Positions 35,168 to 47,275 are shown, numbered from the stretch's first letter. The stretch: DNA of 64,000 bases from Muscardinus avellanarius (GCA_963383645.1 OY726558.1:182252634-182316633), one strand, 5' to 3'. Translations and numbers: made by a program. The notes: generated from the letters alone by a model not told the origin.

Positions 35168-36150
35168 TTATTTTTTCTTTTTAAATTTTTATTGGTGCAT
35201 TGTAGCCATACATCTTAATGGAGTACAAGATGGTAGAGACACACACATGCACACATCAATTATTTAGCCCTTCTCCAATTTCCACCCCATTCCCTCCCCC
35301 TCCCTGCCTCTTATGTTTGTTTGGCTTACAAATTAACTTTGATACATTTATGAATGTAAGTTATGTACATTATGGAATCTCCCTCTTCCCCCTTCCCATT
35401 CACTTCAGTTAGGTCACTTTATTTGCTCCCCCATAATTTATCCATTCTTATGTAGAGTTTCTCCTCTGACCCATTTTCTCCCTAATATACACATACTAGA
35501 GAAAGTATCCTATATTTTTTAATTTTTGTGACTGACTTAATCTCACTTGGAATAATGTTCCCCAGCTCTATCCATTTCCCTGTAAATGATGTAATTGTGT
35601 TTTTCTTTATGGCTGAGTAAAATTCCACTGTGTACATATCCCATAGCTTTGTAATCCACTCATTTGTTAATGGACATATAAGCTGGTTGTATAGTTTAGC
35701 AATTGTGAATTGTGCAGTTATGAACATAGATAGGCGTGAATTAGTTTGATACTTTGGCTTCCATTCTTTTGGGTAGGGACCCAGAAGTGGTATTGCTGGA
35801 TCATATGGTAGGTTCATTCCCATTCTTTGGAGATCTTCCATACTGTTTCCAAAATGGCTGTACAAGTTTGCAATCCCACCAACAATGTTTTAGAGTTTCC
35901 ACTTCTCCACATCCTTGCCAATGTTTGTTGTTGTGTTTTGAGTGTTTGCCATTCTAATTGGAATTAGGTGAACTCTCAGGGTAATATTTATTTGCATCTC
36001 TTTGATTGCTAATGATATCTATATCATTGGCCATTTGAATTTCTTCTTCTGTGAAGTGTTTATCTAGTTAACTTGCCCATCTTTATTATGTTTTTTTGTT
36101 TTCTTAGCCATGAATTTCTTAAGTTCTCTGTATATTCTAGATAAAAATCA
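35168..36150 (-). mobile_element. L1 3' arm of a twin-primed insertion, antisense
   Basis: 3' UTR (ATTGGTGCATTGTAGCCATA, C-rich 35,280-35,305) and ORF2 C-terminal coding. The minus-strand frame 35865-35482 contains [18 protein letters not shown] and AQFTIAKLYNQLICPLTNEW; further stops lie upstream. The arm breaks at the L1 position TATCTAGAATATACAGAG, directly after the consensus position where the opposite arm (37,477) stops. Confidence 0.88.
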
Positions 36151-36161
36151 ATCTTAAAAAG

Positions 36162-36350
36162 TCAAAGGCTAGCCGGGCATGGTGGCACACACTTGTTATC
36201 CCCACACTTGGGAGGCAGAGACAGGAGGATCGTGCAGGTTGGAAGCCAATAGCACTGGATTAAGAGACCATGTTTCCAAATAAAAAGTATAAAATAGGTC
36301 TGGGAGTGTAGCCCGGAGGTAGAAGGGCTTTCAGGAACCCCAGTACCACC

Positions 36351-36381
<31 letters not shown>

Positions 36382-36387
36382 AAAGCT
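36162..36387 (+). mobile_element. Second-subfamily SINE with long poly(A), sense
   Basis: Body 36171-36350 (AGCCGGGCATGGTGGCACAC; TCGTGCAGGTTGGAAGCC; AATAGGTCTGGGAGTGTAGC; GGGCTTTCAGGAACCCCAG) and a 28-A tail. TCAAAGGCT (36162-36170) and TCAAAAGCT (36379-36387) flank it. It inserted into the L1 inversion junction. Confidence 0.92.
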
Positions 36388-36415
36388 TTCCTGTATTCCA
36401 ACCATAAATCTACTG

Positions 36416-36583
36416 GTAGCCAGATGGAGAAGCTCTTTTCTAAGCTCATGGTGGTAGTTTTAAAGATATATGTACACATTCTTAGATGCTCCCTTGGTTA
36501 ATTCCTTTCTACCTGAATGGCTTCTGATTTTAATAACTAATAGACACTGGAATGTGACAGGAGGAATGGGATGATACTTCCAA
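36416..36583 (+). repeat. 168-bp direct duplication, copy 1 (in the L1 inversion junction)
   Basis: Matches 38032-38199 over 168 bp with 4 differences, then stops abruptly on both sides. It lies exactly between the two inverted arms of the L1. Copy 2 lies outside the Tigger and L1, so copy 1 looks like filler copied from flanking DNA. Confidence 0.93.
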
Positions 36584-37477
36584 AAAGAAATCTAGAAAAT
36601 ACTTCCCCTCAGGATATCCCACAAAAAAAATAGAAATATTTAGGAAAAACCTAACTAAGGAGGTAAAAGAATTCTACAAAGGAATGTATAAAACAATAAA
36701 AAAAATCAAAGAAGACCTAAAGAGATGGAAAGATTTTCCATGTCCTTGGGTAGGCAGAATATCATCAAAATGGCCATTCTTTTAAAAGTGATCTACAGAT
36801 TCAATGCAATTCCCATTAAATTACAAAGGTCATTCCTCAGAGACATAGAAAACTTAGTCCTTAAATTCATTTGGAACAATAAAAAACCCGGAATAGCCAA
36901 AATAGTTCTCAGCAACAAGAACCATGCAAGAGATGTCACAATACCTGACTTCAAACTATACTATAAGACCATAGTGAAAATAAAACAACAACAACATGGT
37001 ACTAGCACAATAACAGACACATAGTCCAGTGGAGCAGATTAGAAGACTGAGAAACAATCTGAATACTTACATACAATTTATTTTTTACAAAGGGGCTGAA
37101 AACATACATTGGAAAGAAAATAGCCTCTTCAACAAATGGTGTTGACAAAACTGGTCAACCATATGCAGAAAAATGGAAATAAATTCCACTTTTTATCCCT
37201 GAACAAGAGTCAATTCAAGATAGATCAAAGACTTGTAAATAAAACCAGAAACCTTGTAGCTCATTGAAAAGGGAATAGACCTAACACTGCAACATAATAA
37301 GCACATGTAAAAACTTTCTCAACAAGACCCCAAAGGCACAAGAAATTAGAACAAGGATCAATATGTGAGATTGTATTAAACTGAAGAGCTTCTGTACAGC
37401 AAAGGAAGCTATCAAGAATCTCAAAGAGATGATAGTGTGGAAGAAAATTTTTGCCAACTAGTCCTGCAATAGAGGAC
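36584..37477 (+). mobile_element. L1 5' arm of the twin-primed insertion, sense
   Basis: ORF2 sequence of the reverse-transcriptase/thumb region in the opposite orientation to the 3' arm. The frame 36725-37024 carries [34 protein letters not shown] and [16 protein letters not shown], then stops. The arm ends at TTTGCCAACTAGTCCTGCAA near TAGAGGA, next to the right target duplication, as twin priming predicts. Confidence 0.88.
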
Positions 37478-37602
37478 AAATTCAACTTTATATATGTATG
37501 TACAGGAAAACATAGTGTGTTTGGGATTCAGTATTATCTGCAGTTTCAGGTTATCTACTGCAGGTCTTGGCACACATATCCTGTGGAGAAAGCAGAATAC
37601 TG
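37478..37602 (+). mobile_element. Tigger-type DNA transposon, 3' part
   Basis: TATATGTATGTACAGGAAAA, CATAGTGTGTTTGGGATTCAG, TATCTGCAGTTTCAGGTTAT and CTGCAGGTCTTGG match the Tigger 3' end in order. It ends near AGCAGAATACTG, the complement of the starting CAGTA motif. With 34831-35167 it makes an element of about 465 bp once the L1 is removed. Confidence 0.75.
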
Positions 37603-38031
37603 CATTTTTATTTGTAAATAAATCCATCTCATTAATGAAACCAGGAACGGACATTTATTGAGTCATCTAATTATACCGATAATTAATGGAAATGTAGGTA
37701 CTAAAAAACTAGGAGAAAAGATCCATTGCTTTAAACAAGAGTGTTCTCAAAGATTGAAGTGGTAACACAGAAGCAACAAGTCAGACACATGTGGATCCTC
37801 TGCATATATGAAGATAGCAAAATAGCCTCTGACTTACCCATATGTGGTGGTCATTGGTCAGAGAGTACCAATAAATGAGTTATTACAAAGAACATTACCC
37901 AGGACATTGCTGAATTCAGGTTAGTTGAATTCTTTACCATACCATATGTAAATGCAATCATTTAAAAATTTTTGTAGGTTTTGGTAATAGTTGCTACCTA
38001 ATTTTTATTAGCATTTTTATAAATAGCTAAA
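37603..38031. other. Unrecognised sequence
   Basis: Between the Tigger end and the second copy of the 168-bp repeat. No gene or repeat recognised. Confidence 0.35.
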
Positions 38032-38199
38032 GTAGCCAGATGGAGAAGCTCTTTTCTAAGCTCCTGGTGGTAGTTTTAAAGATATATGTACACATTCTTA
38101 GATGCTCCCTTGGTTAATTCCTTTCTACCTGAATGGCTTCTGATTTTAGTAACTTATAGGCACTGGAATGTGACAGGAGGAATGGGATGATACTTCCAA
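38032..38199 (+). repeat. 168-bp direct duplication, copy 2 (likely donor)
   Basis: Begins GTAGCCAGATGGAGAAGCTC and ends GGATGATACTTCCAA. The offset to copy 1 is a constant 1,616 bp. Its flanks continue smoothly into surrounding unique sequence, so this is probably the original copy. Confidence 0.9.
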
Positions 38200-38284
38200 T
38201 TTGAGATTAAAATTAATAGTTGAAATTTCTCTTTCTCTTAAATTCCTTGTTCTTGGGGAAGATTGCTAACATTTTGTGAGGAAT

Positions 38285-38525
38285 TGTGAGGATTCAGGCG
38301 ACCTATGAATAGGCCCCCATGGCAAGGAATCAAGGCTGGTCAGGATCCACATGACTTAGAAGCAGATTCTTTCCCAGTTGAACCCTGAAAAGATTACAGC
38401 CTTGAGCAACAACTTGACTGAAAGTCCACAAGAGACCCTGGGCAAGAGCTTCTCAACTGAGCTGCTCTTGAATTCCTGAGCCTGTAAACTGTGATATAAT
38501 AAACTGATAACTTAAACTATCCATT
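38285..38525 (+). mobile_element. MLT1-like (MaLR) LTR, sense
   Basis: CCCATGGCAAGGAATCAAGG, CACATGACTTAGAAGCAGAT, CCCAGTTGAACCCTGAAAAG, AGAGACCCTGGGCAAGAGC, GCTGCTCTTGAATTCCTGAGC and CTGTGATATAATAAACTGAT follow the order of MLT1-type LTRs up to the poly(A) signal. Assigned from remembered family motifs. Confidence 0.6.
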
Positions 38526-38583
38526 TGGGGAAACTTGTTATTTAGGGAATGCATCTTTTATGATGCATACACCAAAATACAAT

Positions 38584-38584
<1 letters not shown>

Positions 38585-38651
<67 letters not shown>
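38585..38651. repeat. (TC)n(AT)n compound microsatellite
   Basis: About 13 TC units pass directly into about 20 AT units. Confidence 0.95.
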
Positions 38652-38656
<5 letters not shown>

Positions 38657-39049
38657 TTTTTCTAAAAGCCATACCTATGTGAATAAGGAGGGAACACATT
38701 CAAGACAATAATCAATTAGTCTTCATTTTTACATTGAGCTAAGGACATATTTACCTGATTTTAGTCTAGGCAATTTAAAAAGAACCTTGTACTTTAAAGG
38801 GCTGTTTTAATTTGCTAGACACTAAAGGCTGATAAAATTTTATGTAGGAAAATGCCATTAGTGTTTTCAAGGTAAGGTGAAGAGTTTCCTTTATATTTAA
38901 ATTTTGTTGCCTTTGTGTATATTTAATTAGACAGTTACAAATATATGTTTAGATAACAAGAACAAAAGGCCAAATATATTTTCTAAATATAAAGACTTGA
39001 TAGAAGATGACTGCTATCAATGCAGATATTTTATTCCAACTATTTTTTT

Positions 39050-39254
39050 AAGGATGCTGGGGATTGAACCCACAGACACTACCTCTGAGCTACAACTCAG
39101 AATTATTTATTTATTTATTTATTTAGTTTTAGTTTTTGAAACAGGAGGTTTGCTGAGTCTCACTGTGTTGCTGAGGCTTGCCTTGAACCTGCAATCCTCT
39201 TCTCTCAGCAATGCAAGTACTGAGATTAGAGTCCTGGACTATCACACCTGGCTT
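39050..39254 (-). mobile_element. SINE, antisense, with (TTTA)n linker
   Basis: GATGCTGGGGATTGAACCCAC (reversed ID), (TTTA)n in the linker at about 39,105-39,125, then a B1 monomer to ATCACACCTGGCTT. Confidence 0.83.
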
Positions 39255-39804
39255 GAAGTTATTTTTTAAGTGGTTACTTCACAGAATCTCTTGAATAGGT
39301 ATACAGGATTCTTAAGAACCCACAAAAGTCAAACAGTTTTGATCGTATTAATACACTGAGGCCAACCTGGTCTCTGGCCCATTGAACAACCTTTGAAAGA
39401 AGACAGTAGACTGGAAGCACAGCCTGAGGAGTCTTGTGTCTAAGTATGCATGGATATACATATGTATTTCCAGAAGGCAGTGGGAATGTCCTATAACAAA
39501 AGTAACCACTATCTTATCTTGAATAGCAGACCTTCGTTGTTTCTCTATGACAAAAACAGAACAGTTTTAACTGAATGCCAACCTAAGTCAAGCACATAAT
39601 TGATGTAAACATTTCCAAAGAAAGAAGCACATTGCTGAGTGAACACCATCTACAGCATCTATTGGTAACATTGAGTTTCAGAATATATATTAAATATTTT
39701 ACTCTCTTTATTGACCTCCATCCATCCTTCTCAATCTGTAAAATATTTATATTCCTTTATTATAACTCCTCTCATCAGGCCCTTAACCTTCAGTACAAAG
39801 TACC
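39255..39804. other. Unrecognised sequence
   Basis: No supported gene. Confidence 0.35.
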
Positions 39805-39960
39805 TTAGTTAATCATTATAAAAGCCCTATGAGGTAGAAATTACTAAGTATTTTTTAAGATAACCCTGAGATTCAGAATGTAGGCTAAAGTTACATACAA
39901 TTGAGGGATCAGATTTTGGCTTCTTTTCTCACCACCTTGTCCAGAGTCTGTGTTTATTCT
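39805..39960 (+). mobile_element. MIR, sense
   Basis: TTAGTTAATCATTATAAAAG, CCCTATGAGGTAGAAATTAC, a GAGATTCAGAATGTAGGCTA-like stretch, and CTTGTCCAGAGTCTGTGTTT match the MIR consensus order, including the conserved ccctatgaggtag core. Confidence 0.72.
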
Positions 39961-40860
39961 GAGATTTCATACTGTCTCACACCCTGAATCAGGAAAAAGT
40001 ACAGAATTTAAAAGTATAAATTCAGAATGCTATTTATTACTTCTCTAGGAAGCTTGCTATTTTTTTTTATTATACCACTGACCAGATGTAGGCCTCAGTT
40101 ACTTTCCTGAAAAGTTTGTGTTTTTTTTTCTTTTCTTTTTGAGTAATGGCAGATCAATTAAACTCATCAATTCCACACTTTCCAATCAATGTTTTGACAG
40201 AGATTGAGTCTAGAAGGGCACAATGAAATCCATCATTTTTGCCTACCTATCTGAAGCTCGATGTAAGAAATTTCTTTCAAAATATGAACTCCCAATAAAC
40301 ATGTTTCTCATATGCAGATACAAAAACAGGATCATAATTTTAACATTAACATCATAAAATGGTGAAAAGCTTCGAATGACTGTAGAGTTTGGAAGCCAGT
40401 TCACCCCTGTTAGAGCTCTTTGGGATAACCTCCATTAGCTTCTTCTTTTAATAGATCTGTTTTATATATTTTATAAAATTTGTATATTTTACACTTGTAT
40501 CAAAATATATAGCCTATTTTTATATTTATAGTAATTTGCTGTTCCAGTTAATGGATGTTCAATATATTGGGCCTAAAATCCTTTGTGAAATGGGAACATA
40601 ATCAAACATAATGTCCTTTCTCTTTTCCTATAATCAACATAGTTACAAAGCCAGTCCTATGAACTGTGCTTAAAAATATTACCAATAAATTAGTCCATAA
40701 TTCTAGGAGAATCACAAATCAAATAGTGTGGTTATTTTTAATATAGAACTTAGTTTTTAATATAAGATTGTGATAATACCTAGCCATGTGTGAAGTTAAT
40801 ACAAGCATACAAGTACATACACTCACAATTGTATTTGTATCTGTTGATGTAAGATCCGCT
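39961..40860. other. Unrecognised sequence
   Basis: No supported gene or repeat. Confidence 0.35.
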
Positions 40861-41063
40861 TTTTGTTTGTTTGTTTGTTTGTGTTACTGGGGATTGGACC
40901 AGGGGTGATGTACCTCTGCACTATACCCTAACCTTTTTTTTTTTTTTGTAACACAGTCCCACTAAGTTGTGGAGAACCTCAAGAAATTGCTGATACTTGT
41001 CTAAAACCTGTGACCTCCTGTCTCAGCCTCCTGGAATTAAAGGTGTGCACAACCAAGCTTAGC
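40861..41063 (-). mobile_element. SINE, antisense, with (GTTT)n tail
   Basis: (GTTT)n at 40,863-40,881, reversed ID monomer (GTTACTGGGGATTGGACCAG), T-rich linker, and B1 monomer ending AGGTGTGCACAACCAAGCTTAGC. Confidence 0.85.
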
Positions 41064-41687
41064 TTGACATAGCTTTCTAATGTGAGTGGGACACAGATCA
41101 ATGAAAGTGTCTGTTTGGTGCAATACAATCAAGACAGCTGCATGAGATTTAATAATCTGTAATTAACTCTTTCACATATACAGCATCAAAATTAAAATGC
41201 TAAAAGAATCTAAAACAGATGTAAACTCTGTGCTCTTATTTGGAAAGCAACTTTCAGTTTTATGCTTTTCTGTTATATTGTTCTGGAAGTTCTTTGAAGA
41301 ACATGCATTATTCAAAATATGTGCATTTCAGTTTTGCTTAACTATGTGGGAATTGCATACAAAAAAATTTACACCAGATGCAAGTTATTACTGTGCTCTT
41401 ATTTATGAGAAAATTGCTCTCTGGCGTAATTTTCCTGCTCATTCCTTATCTTTAAATAGGTAGTAAAATATATAAAATTATATTTGCTAATCAAAAATGA
41501 AATGAAAATAAATGCATAATAACAAATCAAATCTTGATTTTTATTTCCACTCTTTGATGATCAAATACTTTAGACTTTCTGAACTAAGGGTTCATTTTCT
41601 AAGTTATTTTAATCTCAAAACATTTTATTAAATTAAGAAAGAATATTGCATTAGAACACACAACCATTCTTTCAAATAAAACAATAA
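41064..41687. other. Unrecognised sequence
   Basis: An open frame of 88 codons at 41197-41463 has no family that I recognise and no supporting signals. I do not call it a gene. Confidence 0.35.
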
Positions 41688-41908
41688 TCTGGGCGTGGTG
41701 GCACATGCTTGTAATCCCAGCATTTGGGAACCTGAGACAGGAGGATTGTGGTTCGAGGACAGCATCAGCTACTACTTCATGAGGCCTTTTGCAACTCAGT
41801 AAGACCCAGTTTCAAAAATAAAAAAATAAAAAATAGGGCTGGGGATGTAGCTAGGAGGTAGAATGCCCCTGGGTTCTATCCCCAGTACTGGAAAAAATAA
41901 GTAAATAA
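41688..41908 (+). mobile_element. B1-dID SINE, sense
   Basis: TCTGGGCGTGGTGGCACATG, TAATCCCAGCATTTGGG, linker AAAAATAAAAAAATAAAAAA, then GGGCTGGGGATGTAGCTAGG and GGGTTCTATCCCCAGTAC. Confidence 0.92.
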
Positions 41909-42594
41909 ATGACTTTGTTAGTTTTCCTTATAATCTATAAAGTGATAGATACAGAATTTATTTATCCGGAAGCATCTATCTTTGGATAAGTATTTCTTAA
42001 GAAGTTCTGTAGAATCAGAAGTAAAATCTCAAGTAGTCACTCCACCAAAAGTACCTTCTAAGCATCCTTTTTCCTCAAAGCCCTCCTGCAGGGAAGAAGA
42101 GCTTAATGTAATGTCCTAAAGGGGAATAGTGTTGTGGCCTGAGGCACATCTTTGATCTGATGCCCACTGTATTAAAGGTATATTCTGCATGTGCCTCTTG
42201 GGAATTAATTGATAAATATTTCACTAGTGCTTATGATTGATATATAAAAGATCAAGTAACTCTCCCCAAATGAAGTCTATTTACTTAAAAAGAAAATAAA
42301 ATATCAGCTATTCAGAATGATGCAAATGTACTCTCTTAGTATAAATTCTAGCATTCTCGTTTAATATCCTAAGTGTGGTATCAGGAACACTTATCTAGGC
42401 CAGAGTTCAGCAACTTTGTCAGGCTGTTTGTTCTATCAGACCAGTTTTTGTTCCTTCTGTCTTTGTGATGATGGATATAAAGTAAGCATGTGACTCATTT
42501 TACATAATGCATGATAACTAGTAAATGTTCAATGGGCAATTAACTAGAATATACATTATGCCATTTGCATATCAATCATTATTTTTATTTATTT
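41909..42594. other. Unrecognised sequence
   Basis: No supported gene. Confidence 0.35.
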
Positions 42595-42800
42595 TCTTTT
42601 GGAACTGTGGTTTGAGTGGTGGTGGGGGCATTGCACCCTGGAGCTTCATTCCTAGTCTTTTTCTAAATTTTGAATCTTTATTTTGAAACAAGTTCTTGCT
42701 AAGTTTTTGAGTGTCTTATTAAGTTACCGAGGCTGGTCTAAAATCTGCAGTCCTCCTATCTCAGCCTCCCAATTATTGGGATTTCAGGCATGGACTATCA
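42595..42800 (-). mobile_element. SINE, antisense, diverged
   Basis: GGGGGCATTGCACCCTGGAGC (reversed ID-like), TTATTTTGAAACAAGTTCTTG linker side, then CCGAGGCTGGTCTAAAATCTG and CTCAGCCTCCCAATTATTGGG. Confidence 0.75.
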
Positions 42801-45654
42801 CTTATTTTTACCAACATAATCCTATTGCTTTTTTCTGAACTATACAGATAGTTCAGAAAATTCAAAAAAATTTCAGAAATGTTAAGTATTTATGTGCTCA
42901 AAAAGCATGTATATTTCCAGTCACATACGTGTATAATAAATATACATATTAGAGAAGAAACTACAAAAACTAGTGCAAGGGCTCTCAAACCATAATCATT
43001 GAAAGAATAGGTTTAGGTCAATGGCTGAACTGAAATATCTCAAACCAGAAAACAAAAGGACTAGAGGATGGGACTGACATCTTAGGAAAATTTCAGTTTC
43101 ATCTCTCATACTAGAGGAAAAGAACACTTTTATAATCTTGATTAAAGATTTTTTTCTACTCAGTTGTTTTAGATGATTTTGCTTAAATATGAATAATCTA
43201 TTTAGGCTAAAATAAAGAATCAATTTGGTGCCTACTAAACCAATATTTACTTGCATTAGATTCAGCAAAGTATTTCTGTGTTACAACATGGGTAAATTAT
43301 TTAGATATAGATCCTCCCTGGAAAAAAATGTATTTTGTGCTTATTGCTTTCAGAGATGATTGTATTTTAGTAATATTGGTAATGCTATACTGTGCATTGG
43401 GAGATCTGAAATATATCACTGAAAAACAATATTTTTAAGACTAATTTTCTGCATGTTTTAAATGGAAATAATCACATTGTCACTAATGTGTTGAGATAAT
43501 ATAAAAAAGGTAATATTCTTTTAAAATAGTTCTATATTTTGCTATTATCACCTATGAATTATGAGAACACATGGGAAAGGGATTTATAAAAAGCAAAAAT
43601 GACTGGAGAGATATGTCATCATTGGTTTAATTCTGAATACAAAACTTTAAATGTTTATGACAGTTCTATTTTTGATTAATGAGTTGGAGACCTGAGCAAA
43701 ACTCTCATCTTTGTCTGTTCTCTTTCTTTTCGCTCATCTCTTTCTCTCTTACAAATGGCAAACTTCATAATATATCAGCAAATTGTAAAAGACAATTTCA
43801 ATGATTTTTATGTGCTCAGAAAAGCATGTATATTTCTAGTCACATATGTTTATAATCAATATGTATAGATATCAAAAAGTCATGTATTTGTAATTCTCAT
43901 AGGTTGACTGAAGTCATGTTTTCAATACTCAGACATTTTATAGTATGATGTGGTTAATTGTGTTTAATAATAAAAGTAAATATTGAAAATTAATTAAAAG
44001 AAGTTGACCTCAGAAAATAAATTTAATGAACTTATTCTTATGCCTCCTATGTCTTTAAAATTTTTTTTTTCTGATCCAGTAGTGGAAAATAATTCTTAAA
44101 TGAATAGTGAATGGTGCTCAAATGAATCCTATGAAACAGGCAATGACATAACTTCTAATATGATATGATGTGTATTAATATTACAACGCATAATTTTTCC
44201 CTGGGCATAGAGTGCTAGAGGACTGGGGAGCCTGATTCCGCAATACAGCTGCTACAGGTAAGATCAGGACAGTCCATTCAGAGCAGGTGAAACACGTACA
44301 GAGACAGATAGGAATAAAGACACAGTCTCATTGTTTTGTATGTTTGTTATTATAGTAGGGACAATTGTCTTCATAACTTCTGGAACATTTTTCTACTTAG
44401 CCTAAAGATCAAGAAGGTTTTCAAAAATAATTTAGAGGAATATAAATTGTGAGTGCTCTCTCCACACATATGCACAGACACACAAGTATTGTGATATCCA
44501 TAAAGAAAATTTCTCACATTTTTTTTCTTTCTGTGACTTGATTTATTTAATTTGTAGACAATAAACTTAGGTTATGGGATGAAACAGAGAAAATATGACT
44601 CAGATAATTGTCATACATACATTTATTAAACAATGGATCAGGAATACTAGATATATAAGATATATTGTACAACAGAGATAAAAAAAATAAAATATAGTAA
44701 TTCTATAGGTGATAAGCAATTAGGGTCGTAATAACACATCTTTATATTGTTTTCCAAATTATTTATAAATTTCCTTTTCCAAATATCCATTCTTTGAGTA
44801 GTCCGTTTATCTCCAGATGGCATGATTAAGTTTCAGAATTTCTAAGATTCTGTACTTATGGCTTAGATTATTTATATCAGAACAGCTGACTTCAACAGCT
44901 GTTTTGTCCTGAAATAGTTTTTAGTCAATAGTTTTTCATTTCCATCAATTCTGATCATCTGATTTACTATAATGAAATAATTCTATAGAGCAGTTTAAGA
45001 GCTTTTCTTATACTAATATGACTATTTGATATGAGATTTGCAAATTGTTTGTTCAGTATTTCTCTAAAACTTTCTAATGGTTCCCAAATAATACACACAC
45101 AATAGGCTACTTACCTATTGTATAATATAGTTTAACTAATTGTTTTTTTAAAAAAAGGTAATCATACATATCTAATGCCATTTTTATTACATTCCAATGT
45201 CTAATGTTTCCTAAATGTCAGTGATAAATATTCTGGAATATTTTCCCTTTTATTCAATTTAAGTGATATAATAATTGAAATATAATTATACTTCATTTCT
45301 CTGGATATCAAATTATTTAACCACTTCAAAATTCACACACACCGAAAATGAAAGTGAAGTTTAAAAAATAAAATAAGAATAATTTTATATCGTTGTGTAA
45401 AGTGTCTTTTAAATGATTTTAAATGTATTGATAATACTTTGCCATGGAGAGTAGTACAGATAAATAGTAAGAGTATAAATACTGAATCCAGATGACCAGA
45501 ACATGATTTTCAGCTTTCTACTTACTTGCCTTGAGGAAGAGCTAGTATTATTTTTTGTTGATTTTTTCCACTCTAAATTTTCCAAAAATAAATTATAAAT
45601 CAACAATATTTGAATAAACTATGATTTTTTTTTAAAAAGAGTAGTATACTTCTG
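42801..45654. other. AT-rich stretch, nothing recognised
   Basis: A long stretch without any gene, SINE or L1 that I can support. A near-copy of 23 bp (GTGCTCA...AGCATGTATATTTC) occurs at 42,894 and 43,812, too short to interpret. Confidence 0.4.
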
Positions 45655-46373
45655 AAGAATTGAGGTTGAGTAAAATTCCCTTGTTTACATATCCTGTAGT
45701 TTTGTAATCCATTCATCTATTTATGGACATTTTAGCTGGTTCCATACTTTGGCAATTGTGAATTGTGCAGCTATGAACATAGATACACATGCATTAGTCT
45801 GGTAGTTTGGTTTCCATTCTTTTGGGTAGATCCTCAGAAGTGGTATTGCTGGATCATTTGGAAAGTTTGTTCCTATTTTTCTGAGGATCCTCCATACTGT
45901 TTTCCAAAGTGGTAACACTAATTTGCAATCCAACCAACAATGTACTAGAATTTCCACTTCTTCACATCCTTGCCAGCATTTATTATTATTTGTTTTGAAT
46001 GATTACTAAGTGAGATCAGTCACAAAAAATAAGAAATCAGATGTTCTCCCTACTATGTGGAAGCTAGGGAGAAAATGGATCATAGGAGGAACTCTAGATA
46101 AAAAAGGAGACACTATAGATGAGAAATTAAGGCATACCTAACTGAGAGGATGGAAGGGTGGGGGAAGAGGGAAATTCTGTAATGTGCATGATATACATTA
46201 ACAAACATATCAAAGTCAATCGCTAAGCCAAACATGACAAGGAGGAGGGGAGGGAATGGGGCAGGAATTGGGTAAGGACTAATTGGGTGATATGTACATG
46301 TATGCCTCGACCATCTTGTACTCCTTTAAGATGTATGACTACAGTGCACCAAAAAAAATTTTTTTAAGAATTG
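45655..46373 (+). mobile_element. Twin-primed L1 with 5' inversion, sense
   Basis: Inverted arm 45663-46003: on the minus strand, ORF2 C-terminal coding with NFPNDPAIPLLRIYPKEW and AQFTIAKVWNQLKC. Sense arm 46004-46365: from ACTAAGTGAGATCAGTCAC through the 3' UTR (G-rich 46,240-46,275) to the A-rich end. The arms meet back to back, with about 85 bp of consensus missing at the breakpoint. AAGAATTG at 45655-45662 and 46366-46373 is the probable target duplication. Confidence 0.85.
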
Positions 46374-47107
46374 GGGTACAAATCTAAGAGTTTGTTAAAA
46401 AATGAAACTTGGCAAAATTCAGAAGTAAAGATGTGGTAAACATCACATATCAAAATTTATCATTAAAATAAATCTTAATGGTATTCATAAGATTTACTTT
46501 TATAACACAATAATAATCTTGTGATCCTCTAAAAAGTAAAGTGCGGAAAGCATATGATCTAAGAAAAATAAAGTGAAAGTAGTCATCTACAGCACATCTC
46601 GTTCTGGCTCTGATGAAAGCCAGGAAAGTTGCTTTGTTTATAATGACACATGATTAAACTGAGTTAAAAATAATCTCCATATCTCAAGGTCCAGAATCTT
46701 AATCACATTTTCAAAATTCCGTGTTCTCTTTCCATGTAAGATACATTTTTTTAAAATTAGAAACTAAGCAGAAAGTAAATTTTATCAACCTCCACTGGCA
46801 TAATTTTTCTTTCCCAGGCCACACTTGGGCCATTTTATGATATGACCATCTCTCTTCTGCCCTTGGTAAACCTCTACTGCACGTGTGGGCACTCACCCTT
46901 CTGTAAGAATAATGTCTGCTGAGTTCACCCTAGCATTTAATTAATTTCCTCTTCAGTGACACATAAATGACCTTGATGGTTTCCCAAGATGGCACTCATG
47001 GAGTAAGATATGCACCGTTGTATTCTTTCTTCATAACTCCACAAAATATATACATATATATGTTGCAAACAAATTGACCTTGAGTAGCTCTCATCTTTCT
47101 AGTTAGT
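46374..47107. other. Unrecognised sequence
   Basis: No supported gene or repeat. Confidence 0.35.
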
Positions 47108-47275
47108 CTAGCCAGGCTTGGTGGTACGCCAGGTAATGCTGGTACTTGGGAGGCTGTGACAGAAGGAAAACAGGTGTGAGGCCAGCCTCAGAAATTTTTT
47201 AATATCCACAGCAACTTAGCAAAACTCTATCAAAATAAAAAAAATCAATCCCCAGTAACAAAAGATAAAGGAACA
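47108..47275 (+). mobile_element. SINE, sense, diverged and deleted
   Basis: AGCCAGGCTTGGTGGTACGCC, GGTACTTGGGAGGCTGTGAC, then AAAACTCTATCAAAATAAAA and a stub of the ID monomer (CAATCCCCAGTAAC). Confidence 0.78.

Noticed and set aside
36416..38199. Reading the 168-bp repeats as an ordinary target-site duplication of one insertion (36,584-38,031)
   Set aside because: The interval contains the Tigger 3' end and unique DNA as well as one L1 arm, and the L1 has its own 14-bp duplication elsewhere. A templated filler explains the layout better.
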